A DNA stretch of 64,000 nt from JAHZFN01 sp965149945. GTDB taxonomy: Bacteria > Bacillota > Dehalobacteriia > UBA4068 > UBA4997. The position numbers and the translations under genes were made by a program. Shown here one piece after another: positions 45,116 to 53,255 of the stretch. Under the pieces are notes generated by a model. That model saw only the letters and a list, made by a program, of their open reading frames with translations, was not told where the DNA came from and did no database searches. Every line of letters begins with the position of its first letter. Within the stretch, counting starts at the first letter, position 1. Location of the stretch: the NCBI GenBank assembly GCA_965149945.1, contig CBCTTQ010000001.1, positions 1 to 64,000 of the forward strand, given 5' to 3'.

Positions 45116-45343
45116 ATGATAGAAATTGTAGATGTGGAGCGTTTTCCTATTACACTGGCGCAATTTATAAAATGGCGCGGGTTAGCGATTACCGGCGGCG
45201 AAGCGAAAGAGATTATCAAAACGGGACTGGTAAAAGTGAACGGAGAGCGGTGTATCATCCCGGGTAAAAAATTAGCGACGGGTGATGAGATTATCGTTTC
45301 TACCGAAGAAGGCGACCTGATATACAAAGTACGCGGCGACTGA
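45116..45343 (+). CDS. yaaA: S4-domain RNA-binding protein YaaA
   Basis: 75 residues with a single S4 fold: TLAQFIKWRGLAITGGEAKEII and VKVNGERCIIPGKKLATGD. The family is encoded between dnaN and recF in Firmicutes and is linked to ribosome assembly in Bacillus. Here it follows dnaN by 110 bp, but recF is missing next to it. The ribosome site is weak (AAGGACGG). Confidence 0.9.
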   Translation: MIEIVDVERFPITLAQFIKWRGLAITGGEAKEIIKTGLVKVNGERCIIPGKKLATGDEIIVSTEEGDLIYKVRGD

Positions 45344-45416
45344 AACGCGTTATCGCGGCGCGGAAAAAAGCATTTGCCGAAGGAGCGAATATTTTTCCGC
45401 GGGGGAGGAAAACAGG

Positions 45417-46616
45417 ATGAAAAAAGCATATAAGACATTTTGTCTGCTCCTTGGTCTGGTGTTGGGCTGCTTGGGTCTGGCGGGCTGTTCCGGGGCGACA
45501 GATGAAGAACTGCCGGAAACAATCAAAATCGGTTTTATCGGGCCTTTAACCGGCGCCAACGCCGCCGAGGGTTTGGCGGCGCGGGACGCTTTTTTGATGT
45601 ATTTTGAAGAATGCAATGAGCAAAATTTGCTGCCTTATACAGTAGAGGTGGTGGCTTATGATGATGCTTCCATCCCCGAAACAGGCAAAGAAGTAGCGGA
45701 AAATCTGCTGAAGGATAAAGAAGTGCTGGCGGTAAGCGGTCATTGGAATTCTCCCGTGGCGGAAGCTACTGTTCCGCTCTTTTTATCGGCGGAATGCCCT
45801 TTGGTGATTTGGGGCGCGGTCAATGATTCCCTTACCTGTGAGGAACATTATCCCTATGTGACGCGGGTGGTTCCTACCGATTCTCAAGAGAACCAACCCT
45901 TGGCGGGATATGTATTGGGAGATTTGGGCTACAGTAAAATTTTCATTATTACCGATACTACTTCCTACGGGGAAAGCAATACCGCCGCTTTTCTTAATCA
46001 AATGGAATTATATGAGGCGGAAGTAGTGGGAACGGCGGAATTGGAGCCGGGAGTGACGGATTTTCGCGATATTTTAAAAGAAGTTGCTCAATCCGGCTGC
46101 GAAGCCGTCTTTTACGGCGGCACAGCCCAGGAAGGAGGCAAGATTGCCGCTCAAATGAACGAAATGAATATTGATAATGTGCTGTTATTCGGTATTTCCG
46201 GCATTACCTCGGAAGAGTTTATCTCCAGCGCCGGTGTTTCCGCCGCCGAAGGCACCATTGCCACCAGCCCCGGCATCGATCCGGAAAACTCCGCCGATTA
46301 TCTGGATTTTCAGGAAAAATTTAAAAACTACTCCGAGTATAATATAGGAGCTTTCACCGTCTATGCTTACCACGCGGGGCAAGTGATCGCCGCCGCTTTA
46401 CAAGACATCGAAGGCGCCCCCGACCGACAGAAACTGACAGAAGCCATCGCCGGTGTGGAAATGGACGGCGTTCTGGGACATACCACTTTCGACGCCATTG
46501 GACAGACTACCAATCCCATGTGTTATCTGGTAGTTTGTCAAGACGGCAAATGGGTACCCTATGATACTTCGGAATACGCTACGGGAGTGCGGACTCTGCC
46601 CGGACGAAATTTTTAA
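45417..46616 (+). CDS. Branched-chain amino acid-type ABC transporter substrate-binding lipoprotein
   Basis: 399 residues. A lipoprotein signal peptide with lipobox LAGC (Cys at about 24) anchors it outside the membrane. The type I periplasmic-binding fold of the LivJ/Leu-Ile-Val group begins KIGFIGPLTGANAAEG, with YDDASIPETGKEVAENLL and YAYHAGQVIAAAL later. The ligand is unknown. No permease or ATPase genes adjoin, so it is an orphan or serves a distant transporter. GGAGG is upstream of ATG 45417. Confidence 0.9.
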   Translation: MKKAYKTFCLLLGLVLGCLGLAGCSGATDEELPETIKIGFIGPLTGANAAEGLAARDAFLMYFEECNEQNLLPYTVEVVAYDDASIPETGKEVAENLLKDKEVLAVSGHWNSPVAEATVPLFLSAECPLVIWGAVNDSLTCEEHYPYVTRVVPTDSQENQPLAGYVLGDLGYSKIFIITDTTSYGESNTAAFLNQMELYEAEVVGTAELEPGVTDFRDILKEVAQSGCEAVFYGGTAQEGGKIAAQMNEMNIDNVLLFGISGITSEEFISSAGVSAAEGTIATSPGIDPENSADYLDFQEKFKNYSEYNIGAFTVYAYHAGQVIAAALQDIEGAPDRQKLTEAIAGVEMDGVLGHTTFDAIGQTTNPMCYLVVCQDGKWVPYDTSEYATGVRTLPGRNF

Positions 46617-46734
46617 AAAGCCTTCAAAAATATGGAAAAATCTGTTTGAAAAAACTCTTTTTCTCGAATTCGGGTTCGGAAAATCACCGATCGAAAAAAG
46701 AGAAAAGAGTTTTTCATTTTATTTTCGGAAAAGA

Positions 46735-46773
46735 ACTATCGGGAAAAGAAATTTTTCTTTTCCCGATAGTTTA
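46735..46773 (+). terminator. Hairpin after the substrate-binding protein gene
   Basis: 14-bp perfect stem ACTATCGGGAAAAG/CTTTTCCCGATAGT with a T-rich loop, without a long T-run after it. Confidence 0.7.
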
Positions 46774-46806
46774 TGATAATCAAAATAAAGAAAGGATGTG
46801 AGAGAG

Positions 46807-47106
46807 GTGATTCTTATCATCGCTCGTTATGAATTGGCGCCGGGAAAAAGAGAAGCGTATTTGACAGCTCTGGCTGCCGCCGATATTGTGAACATTTGCC
46901 GTCGGGAAAAAGGAAATATTTCTTATGAACTGTTGCAAAGTTCGGAAAATCCCGACCAAGTAGTGGTATTGGAATGCTGGCAGGATCAGGAATCTCTGGA
47001 TTTACACAGCAAAGCTCCTCATTTTCAGCAAATGATGGAAATCAAAAAAGAATTCGGCGCCACTCCCACCCGTCTGCGGAAATACATTCATTGTCAAGAA
47101 GCATAA
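46807..47106 (+). CDS. Antibiotic-biosynthesis-monooxygenase (ABM/YgiN-type) domain protein
   Basis: About 99 residues of the dimeric ferredoxin-like ABM fold: ARYELAPGKREAYLTAL, EKGNISYELLQS, WQDQESLDLHSKAPHFQQM. Members include quinol monooxygenases and many with no known substrate. Two GTG starts are possible (46798 and 46807); the second has AAAGGA at better distance and gives MILIIARYELAP. It stands alone between hairpins. Confidence 0.85.
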   Translation: MILIIARYELAPGKREAYLTALAAADIVNICRREKGNISYELLQSSENPDQVVVLECWQDQESLDLHSKAPHFQQMMEIKKEFGATPTRLRKYIHCQEA

Positions 47107-47207
47107 AGAACGTTCTTTGAAAAATTTCTTTCGCCCCGTTAGGGGCGTTCTTCTTTTATGGAAAAAAAAACTTTAAAGAAAAGGAAAATGAAAAATCTCA
47201 TCCCTGT

Positions 47208-47552
47208 ATGAGAATGAAAAAGAAAAAATTTTTCCGGAAAAAAACTGAAAGACTTTCTGCTTCTCTCTCCCATGAAATGATCACAGAACGTCTGCGCGGT
47301 GAATTAGGATATGATGGCGTCGTGATCACGGACGCTCTGGAAATGGACGCCGTGACGGAACATTATACCGCTGCCCAAAGCGCCGTGCTGGCGCTGTCTG
47401 CCGGAGTAGATTTATTGTTAATGCCGTCGGATTTCTTTGCCGCTTATGAAGGTGTGCTGGCAGCGACGGCGGAAGGTGTCCTGACCGAAGAACGAATAAA
47501 TGAAAGTGTGCTGCGTGTATTGCGGCTGAAAGAAGCCTATCATCTTTTATAA
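47208..47552 (+). pseudogene. C-terminal remnant of a glycoside hydrolase family 3 (NagZ-type) gene
   Basis: From about codon 20 the frame reads MITERLRGELGYDGVVITDALEMDA followed by AALALSAG-like and LTEERINESVLRVLRLKE, the end of a GH3 beta-N-acetylhexosaminidase domain including the nucleophile Asp in VVITDALEM. The preceding roughly 250-300 residues of the barrel are missing, and the first 18 codons (MRMKKKKFFRKKTERLSA) are a Lys-rich run unlike the family. No ribosome site. Most likely a truncated, inactive gene. Confidence 0.75.
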
Positions 47553-47869
47553 AAAATTTTTAAGGAACATTCTCCGGATACGGTCGGAGCGTTATTTTTC
47601 GTTTCCGATCGGGACGGAAAACAGTAATTTTCTGTGGAGGATTATCAATCCTCGCGGGAGTTTTGTAAAATTTTCTAAAAGCCTTGAAAATAGAGGGTTT
47701 CTTACAGAATACTCCTTTTCCTTGTGATGGGATTTCGAGCTGCTTTGTCCTTTTTCGCGAGTGGATAAGAGAAACACAAGGACAAGAAAATTCGGCGGCG
47801 GAATCTGATAGGACACGGCAACCGAAACGGTGGCGTATACGCGAAGATCTTATACGGAAGGAGCGCTAT
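47553..47869. other. Intergenic region downstream of the GH3 remnant
   Basis: 317 bp; nothing recognised. It could contain more decayed sequence from the GH3 locus. Confidence 0.4.
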
Positions 47870-48022
47870 ATGGGATTGGCTACGCAAACGAAATTGTATC
47901 GCCCGGTATTCAAAACTTCGTATTGTAAAGCATTTCCGTTCGGACATAGGAATATCAGCGCCGCGATGAACCGTTATGCTTATGCCGCGAGGGAAGCGGA
48001 CTTTCGCGGGACTGTCGGATAA
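47870..48022 (+). CDS. Possible 50-residue small protein
   Basis: ATG 47870 is preceded by AAGGAG at 8 nt. It encodes MGLATQTKLYRPVFKTSY then a basic, aromatic stretch with AAMNRYAYAAREADFRG. A large hairpin (48045-48090) follows the stop. No family recognised. The ribosome site and terminator favour a real gene, but composition alone cannot prove it. Confidence 0.4.
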   Translation: MGLATQTKLYRPVFKTSYCKAFPFGHRNISAAMNRYAYAAREADFRGTVG

Positions 48023-48044
48023 GATAAGCGGCGGAGAATAAAAA

Positions 48045-48090
48045 AATTTTCCTTATGTCGGTTCATATGAGCCGAAACAAGGAAAATTTC
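48045..48090. terminator. Large inverted repeat downstream of the small gene
   Basis: AAATTTTCCTT pairs with AAGGAAAATTT, with an internal TCGG-TTCATATGA-GCCGA stem. Lies between the small gene and the 3' end of rmuC, so it may serve both strands. Confidence 0.6.
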
Positions 48091-48154
48091 ATAAGGTTTA
48101 AGCATCGCGATATACCCTGAAAATACAGAATTTACAGGAGGTTGAACAGAGCAA

Positions 48155-49348
48155 TCAAGATTTTTCCGTCGTTGTTTTTGAGGGCGGTTCCAGGGTTTCC
48201 AGTTTTTTCAGACGGCGATTCATCACCCGCACCCGTGTGGCCAGAGGATTCAGGGCGTTTTCCGCTTCCTGCAATTTTTTCCCGGCCTTTTCCAGTACTT
48301 CGTTAAACTGAGCAAACTCCCCTTTAACCTGTTCCAGCAATTCCCAGAGCTCGCCGCTTTTTTCCTGAATGGCCAGTGAGCGAAAGCCCGCCTGCAGAAT
48401 ATTGAGGAGAGCGGCCAACGTGGTAGGTCCCGCCACCAGCACTCGATAATCTTTTTGTAAGGTGTCGCAAAGGTCGGGCTGACGCAAAACTTCGGCAAAC
48501 AGCCCCTCCAAAGGCAAAAATAACACGGCGAAATCTGTGGTGTAAGGAGGGCGGATATATTTTTCCCGAATGGATTTGGCTTCGTTTTTCAGACGATTTT
48601 GCAACGCCAGCTGTGCTTTTTGCCTTGCTTCTTTGCGGCCGTCCGTTTCCGCTTCTGTCAGCCGTCGGTAATCTTCCAGCGGGCACTTGGCGTCCAAAGG
48701 CAGCCAAAGGAAACCTCCTTCGTTTTTGGGGATTTTGACGGCATATTCCACGGTTTCGCCGCTGTTGGGGTCAGGGCGCACATTGGCGGCAAACTGCCCC
48801 GGCGTCAACATTTGCTCCAAAATCGCCCCCAGCTGTACTTCGCCCCAGGTACCTCGAATTTTCACATTGCGCAGAAGTTTTTGCAGATCGTCCACATTGG
48901 CCGCCAAATGGCGCATCTCTCCCAGTCCTTTATATACCTGTTCCAATTGACCGCCCACCTGGCGGAAGGATTCTCCCAATCGCTGTTCCAGAGTGGTTTG
49001 GAGTTTTTCGTCCACGGCGCGCCGAATCTCTGCCAGATTGGCGGTGTTTTCCTGCCGCATCTGCTGTACCTGTGTGTCCACAGCGGCGCGCATAGCTTCC
49101 ATCTGCTGACGGTTAGCGGCGTTTTGGCTGTTAAAGCTTTCTCCCAGCAGTCCCAATTGTTGAGAAAAATTGGTGGAAAGCTGTCGCAATAGCAGACCCA
49201 TCTCGTCTTTGGTGACGCTGTCCGCGTGATCGAACTGAGCGGCGCGCGTCTCCCGCTGCCATCGAGACTGGCGCTGCAGCAATACCAACAGCGCGACGAG
49301 GATCAGCAAAAATAAAAGCAAACAAAGCACAAACAGCAATGTATTCAT
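48155..49348 (-). CDS. rmuC: DNA recombination protein RmuC homologue
   Basis: 397 residues. An N-terminal membrane anchor (about 3-27, LLFVLCLLLFLLILVALLVL) is followed by a long coiled coil (about 30-150) and the RmuC nuclease-like core: VKIRGTWGEVQLGAILEQML, LPLDAKCPLEDY, PPYTTDFAVLFLPLEGLFAEVL. In E. coli RmuC limits certain inversions; the biochemical role is unsettled. AAGGAGGATG precedes ATG 49348; a longer frame to 49381 is rejected. Confidence 0.92.
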   Translation of the reverse strand: MNTLLFVLCLLLFLLILVALLVLLQRQSRWQRETRAAQFDHADSVTKDEMGLLLRQLSTNFSQQLGLLGESFNSQNAANRQQMEAMRAAVDTQVQQMRQENTANLAEIRRAVDEKLQTTLEQRLGESFRQVGGQLEQVYKGLGEMRHLAANVDDLQKLLRNVKIRGTWGEVQLGAILEQMLTPGQFAANVRPDPNSGETVEYAVKIPKNEGGFLWLPLDAKCPLEDYRRLTEAETDGRKEARQKAQLALQNRLKNEAKSIREKYIRPPYTTDFAVLFLPLEGLFAEVLRQPDLCDTLQKDYRVLVAGPTTLAALLNILQAGFRSLAIQEKSGELWELLEQVKGEFAQFNEVLEKAGKKLQEAENALNPLATRVRVMNRRLKKLETLEPPSKTTTEKS

Positions 49349-49825
49349 AACATCCTCCTTCTTTTCCAAAACGGGAATCACCTTGATAATTTGCTAAAAG
49401 GGTGTTCTTTTTTTTTTTTGATGTTTTCGGGAAATCTGTTTTTTTCGATTCTTTCGGAAAACCTCGGTTTTTTCTTTTGATCTTCTTTTATATGTCTCTG
49501 TTTTCCATTATACACTATTTTCTGTCCCATAAAAAGGACCCATACCCTCCTTTCAGCGAGAAAGAGTTCCGTTTCTCGGACATTTTCAGAAAACGGAACC
49601 TGTATGGTTCTTGTCTGACTATTTTCGGGAGCGAACAATAAGATTCGCGATGTTTGGAGGTTTTTCGGGAGGGGGATGGGGTATGCGATGCTTCAGATTT
49701 TTGAAGGGAAGGCGGCGGGATTCGTGAGCGGAAAAAATCTTTGGGGTAAGGCACCTTTGGGACAGATCGGGCATAGGATATAGCAAGTGCACTTAAAGAA
49801 ACCAATCACGAGGTGATGTGAAGCG
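49349..49825. other. Divergent region between rmuC and the collagen-like gene
   Basis: 477 bp, containing the SigK-type promoter at 49753-49780; no coding frame. Confidence 0.6.
49753..49780 (+). promoter_or_regulatory. SigK-type promoter of the collagen-like gene
   Basis: AC at 49753-49754 (context GCACC), exactly 17 bp, then CATAGGATA (49772-49780). This matches the mother-cell SigK consensus AC-N17-CATAnnnTA completely, about 45 bp before the start codon. Confidence 0.78.
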
Positions 49826-50638
49826 ATGAGAAACGATAACAGAAACTGCTGTGGCAACAATATTCGCTATTGCCGCGGTCCCCAAGGGGAACAAGGTCCC
49901 CGCGGATGTCGCGGTCCCCAAGGGGAACAAGGTCCCCGCGGATGTCGCGGCCCAATGGGACCTCCGGGACCTCCGGGACCTCCGGGACCTCCGGGACCTC
50001 CGGGCAGACCCGGTCTCCGCGGTTTTACCGGCGCCACGGGCGCTACGGGCGCTACCGGCCCCATGGGGCCCATTGGGCCTATTGGTCCCCAAGGTCCCCA
50101 AGGAGAACAAGGCCCTGTCGGCCCTCAGGGTCCTCAAGGTCCTGCCGGCCCCACGGGCGCCACGGGCGCTACCGGCGCTACCGGTCCCACAGGCGCTACC
50201 GGTCCGGCGGGCGCCGACGGTATCCAGCATTATGTCAATGCCTATTTGTTGGGAAACAACACCGTTGCTTCTCCCAACGACGCGATGGTCTTTACCGCCA
50301 ACAACAACTCCGGCGCGGCGGATTTCACCGTTTCCGGTTCTGATGTGACGGTAAACCAGGCGGGAACCTATTATATTCAGGCGGATTTTCTGGTGCCGGA
50401 AGGGAATAGTACCGCCACCGGTGTGGATGTACGAAACAACGGCACTCCTATTCCCGGATTGTATACCAGTGTAACCAATACTTCCGCCACAGGCGCGTCC
50501 AAGGTGTACACCATGAGCGGCATCGCCACGCTGAGCGCGGGGGATGTGCTGACTTTGAACAGCTCTGCCGCCGTGACCTGGAATACTCCCAACGCGTCCG
50601 CTAATATGGCTTCGTTAACGGTGCTGCGTCTGAAATAA
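49826..50638 (+). CDS. Collagen-like spore surface protein (BclA type)
   Basis: 270 residues: a short Asn/Cys-rich N-terminus (CCGNNIRYC), about 35 Gly-X-Y triplets (residues 18-130) including [13 protein letters not shown] and GATGATGATG runs, then a beta-rich C-terminal domain of BclA/C1q-like type ([30 protein letters not shown]). Such proteins form trimeric exosporium or spore-coat filaments. GAGGTGATG precedes ATG 49826. The upstream SigK-type promoter supports late mother-cell expression. A strong terminator follows. Repeat number may vary between strains. Confidence 0.9.
   Translation: MRNDNRNCCGNNIRYCRGPQGEQGPRGCRGPQGEQGPRGCRGPMGPPGPPGPPGPPGPPGRPGLRGFTGATGATGATGPMGPIGPIGPQGPQGEQGPVGPQGPQGPAGPTGATGATGATGPTGATGPAGADGIQHYVNAYLLGNNTVASPNDAMVFTANNNSGAADFTVSGSDVTVNQAGTYYIQADFLVPEGNSTATGVDVRNNGTPIPGLYTSVTNTSATGASKVYTMSGIATLSAGDVLTLNSSAAVTWNTPNASANMASLTVLRLK
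49874..50215 (+). repeat. Coding Gly-X-Y repeat region
   Basis: Tandem 9-bp and longer units encode [12 protein letters not shown] (two near-identical copies), GPP runs and GAT runs. Such arrays expand and contract by slippage without breaking the frame. Confidence 0.9.
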
Positions 50639-50650
50639 CGATTCTTTTTT

Positions 50651-50687
50651 CGCAAAACCGAGTCTGTTTCAGACTCGGTTTTTGCGC
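50651..50687 (+). terminator. Terminator after the collagen-like gene
   Basis: Stem CGCAAAACCGAGTCTG paired with CAGACTCGGTTTTTGCG. Confidence 0.88.
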
Positions 50688-51170
50688 GTGTTCAGATAAA
50701 ATAAAGGAAACTCCGGCGGCGGGGGCTGATGAAAAAAATGATTTTCAGGCGATGTCGGTATGGATGTCGGTATGAATCAAGACCGCGATTCTCTTGACAA
50801 AGGGCGCCTGTTGTGGTAGGCTGATTCTGACAATAATGACTGACTGATTTCATAAAAACAAGTCGGGTCAGTTCTTCTCTTTTTCTAAAATTTTTCGCGA
50901 ATTCGGCGATTTTACCGAACCGTTCGGCGCCGCGCCTTTTTCTGAAAATGGAATTTTTCGTGGTTTTTCTTGAACGGGATGAAAACACGGGGATGCCTTT
51001 GTTTTATCATTCGGCGGGCGGCGAGCAAACGAACCCGTAAGGGAAAAACACAAGAAATTTCCGTGATTCCGCCGGAAAAATTCCGCGGCTCATCGGAAGA
51101 TTCGGCGGTGTAACCGAGGGTTTTACGAGGAGAAGGGAAGAGAGATTGCCTGAAGAAAGAAGGTATTTTA
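50688..51170. other. Region upstream of the MocR gene
   Basis: About 480 bp. TTGACA (50794-50799), 17 bp, TAGGCT (50817-50822) is a possible weak promoter 350 bp before the gene. No coding frame. Confidence 0.45.
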
Positions 51171-52571
51171 ATGCAGGAATTTGTTTTTCAGATAGATCCC
51201 CACAGCAAACTCCCTCTTTACCGCCAGCTGTATCAGTATTTGATTGAGGAGATCAAAGGAGGAAATCTGCGCCCCGGAGAAAAACTCCCCGGCAAAAAAT
51301 CCCTGGCCGCTCATTTGGGCTTGAGTCAGAGCACTGTAGAGACGGCTTACGGTATGTTGGCGGCGGAAGGCTATGTGGAGACCCGCCCTCGCAGCGGCTG
51401 TTATGTGCAGACGCTGGAAAAGCCGCCTCTCACCGCTTTTCGTCCGTTTCCGCCTCCCTCCAAAAAAACCGCGCCTCCTTCCTATCGTTTTTCCCTCCTG
51501 TCCGGGAATATTGATACCATGGTGTTTCCTTTCAGCACTTGGGCCAAAATTACTCGAGAAGCCTTATATGATGATCAGGAGCTGCTTCGTTACGGTCACA
51601 GCCAAGGGGAATATTCCCTGCGGACTGATTTAAGCAAATATCTTCATGAGTTTCGGGGGGTCAATTGTCGTCCCGACCAGGTAATCATCGGCGCCGGTCT
51701 GGAATATCTGGTACCTTTGGTCTGCTGTCTGTTGGGCGGCGAAACCAAATTTGCTCTGGAAGATCCCTCTTATCCCAAAACCGTCAGCATCCTGCGAAAC
51801 GCCGGCGCGCCCCTTTGTTTTTTGCCGGTGGACGGAGAAGGGTTGTCTCTGTCTGCCCTGGAGCAATCCGGCGCCTCTGCCGTCTATATCACTCCGTCTC
51901 ATCAGTTTCCGCTGGGGGTCGTCATGCCGGTGGGAAGGCGGTTGGGTATGTTGCGCTGGGCGGCACAGTCTCCCGACCGCTATATCATCGAAGACGACTA
52001 CGACAGCGAGTTTCGTTATAACGGCGCGCCCATTCCCGCTTTGCAAGGACTGGATGAAAACGGCAAAGTGATCTATGTGGGCACTTTTTCTCGCAGTATC
52101 GCCCCGGCTTTTCGGTTGGCATATATGGTTTTGCCGGAACAATTGCTGTGTCGCTATGAAAGGTTGTTTTCCGCGTATTCTTCGACGGTTTCCCGCCTGG
52201 ATCAGAAAATTTTGGAGCGCTTTTTGGGGGAAGGCTTCTTTCGCCGCCATTTGAATCGAATGCGTAATGTATACCGCCAACGACGGGACGCGCTGGTTCA
52301 GGCCTTTACCGCTTCTCCTTTGGCGCCCTATTTGACGGTGCTCGGAGAAAACGCCGGTCTGCATTTTTTACTGCGGGTGGATTTGGGGCGTTCTTCCGAG
52401 GAATTGGTTGCTGCCGCTGCCCGAGCAGGAGTACAGCTACTGCCGTTGTCCGCTTTTTACAGCTGTCAGCGTCCGCCGAAAGGTGTAGTCGTGGTGGGAT
52501 TTGCCGGTTTACTGCCGGAAGACGCGCCCGCGGTGGTGGATCTGCTGGCAAAGGCTTGGCTGCCCGCCTGA
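51171..52571 (+). CDS. MocR/PdxR-type GntR regulator with aminotransferase-like domain, PLP lysine replaced
   Basis: 466 residues. The N-terminal GntR winged helix (about 10-80) has GEKLPGKKSLAAHLGLSQST. The C-terminal fold-type I aminotransferase-like domain (about 105-466) has QGEYSLRTDLSKYL, the IIEDDYDSEFRYNG Asp motif and the PLP-lysine loop. That loop reads VGTFSRSIAPAFRLAYMVLP: the Lys expected in GTFSKS is Arg308, seen in the bases TCT CGC AGT. Covalent PLP binding is therefore unlikely. It probably regulates the transporter gene downstream, whose promoter carries an 11-bp inverted repeat. Confidence 0.9.
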   Translation: MQEFVFQIDPHSKLPLYRQLYQYLIEEIKGGNLRPGEKLPGKKSLAAHLGLSQSTVETAYGMLAAEGYVETRPRSGCYVQTLEKPPLTAFRPFPPPSKKTAPPSYRFSLLSGNIDTMVFPFSTWAKITREALYDDQELLRYGHSQGEYSLRTDLSKYLHEFRGVNCRPDQVIIGAGLEYLVPLVCCLLGGETKFALEDPSYPKTVSILRNAGAPLCFLPVDGEGLSLSALEQSGASAVYITPSHQFPLGVVMPVGRRLGMLRWAAQSPDRYIIEDDYDSEFRYNGAPIPALQGLDENGKVIYVGTFSRSIAPAFRLAYMVLPEQLLCRYERLFSAYSSTVSRLDQKILERFLGEGFFRRHLNRMRNVYRQRRDALVQAFTASPLAPYLTVLGENAGLHFLLRVDLGRSSEELVAAAARAGVQLLPLSAFYSCQRPPKGVVVVGFAGLLPEDAPAVVDLLAKAWLPA

Positions 52572-52940
52572 GTTTTTTTAGCCGCGCGTCGATTTTTCTT
52601 CTGTTTCCGAAGCTTTTGTATAAAGAAAGAAAACAAAAAAATTTTGTCTGTTCTCTGATACGGAAGGCGGCGGCAAACAGAAAGGATGAGAGCCGTACGG
52701 AATGATACCTTTTTCTCACGTTTTTCCTGCTCGATCGAGATGAAAAGGCGCGGTTTTTTTCTGATTCGGCAGACGGCGAAAGGACAATCCGCCGAGAAAA
52801 AGCAAGAAACGACAAACGCGGATAAAATCAGAGAACAGAGCCGAGAAACGAAACGGGACACGAGACGAAACGACAAAATAAACAAACGAGAAACGAAAAG
52901 GGAATAAAAGAGCAGCTAACAGAGGAGAATAATGCGGAAA

Positions 52941-52990
52941 ATACCATATATAGTTTTTTTGTTGCAATAAAACACAATATATGGTATGAT
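52941..52990 (+). promoter_or_regulatory. Transporter promoter within an 11-bp inverted repeat
   Basis: TTGCAA (52962-52967), 17-bp spacer, TATGAT (52985-52990). A perfect inverted repeat ATACCATATAT (52941-52951) / ATATATGGTAT (52977-52987) flanks the -35 and overlaps the -10, a likely operator. Confidence 0.78.
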
Positions 52991-53010
52991 AGAGAGGAAT
53001 CAAAGGCATC

Positions 53011-53046
53011 CGAGCTCCTTTGTTCGACAAAGGAGCTTTTTCTTTT
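53011..53046 (+). terminator. Leader terminator (possible attenuator) upstream of the OFA transporter
   Basis: Stem AGCTCCTTTG/CAAAGGAGCT, loop TTCGA, then TTTTTCTTTTT. It lies downstream of the promoter and before the gene, so transcription must read through it to reach the transporter. Confidence 0.75.
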
Positions 53047-53124
53047 TCTGTTATAATCGGTAACTTTTCCGAAGATATTTGCCGAGAAAGTTGCCTTGGT
53101 CGGCGGTTTTCGGGATATCCGAGA

Positions 53125-53230
53125 AAACCAAAAAACAAAAACCAACAAACAAAAACCAAAAAACACAAACCAAAAAACAAAAACCAAAAACCAAAAACCA
53201 AAAAGCAAAAAGCAAAAAGCAAAAAGCAAA
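53125..53230 (+). repeat. A/C-rich heptamer repeat array
   Basis: Imperfect 7-bp repeats: AAAAACC units followed by four AAAAAGC units, with no T. It lies about 15 bp upstream of the transporter ribosome site. A change of one unit would shift any frame reading through it. Confidence 0.85.
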
Positions 53231-53255
53231 CGAAAAGAAATGCGAGGAAACAACC

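Larger units (their letters stand above)
52572..53255. other. Regulatory region between MocR and transporter genes
   Basis: 684 bp carrying, in order, an inverted repeat overlapping a promoter, a terminator-like hairpin in the leader, and a heptamer repeat array. No independent gene. Confidence 0.7.

Noticed and set aside
53079..53255. N-terminal extension of the OFA transporter through the heptamer repeats
   Set aside because: Would add a Lys/Gln-rich tail unlike the family; GAGGAAA directly before ATG 53256 supports the shorter form.
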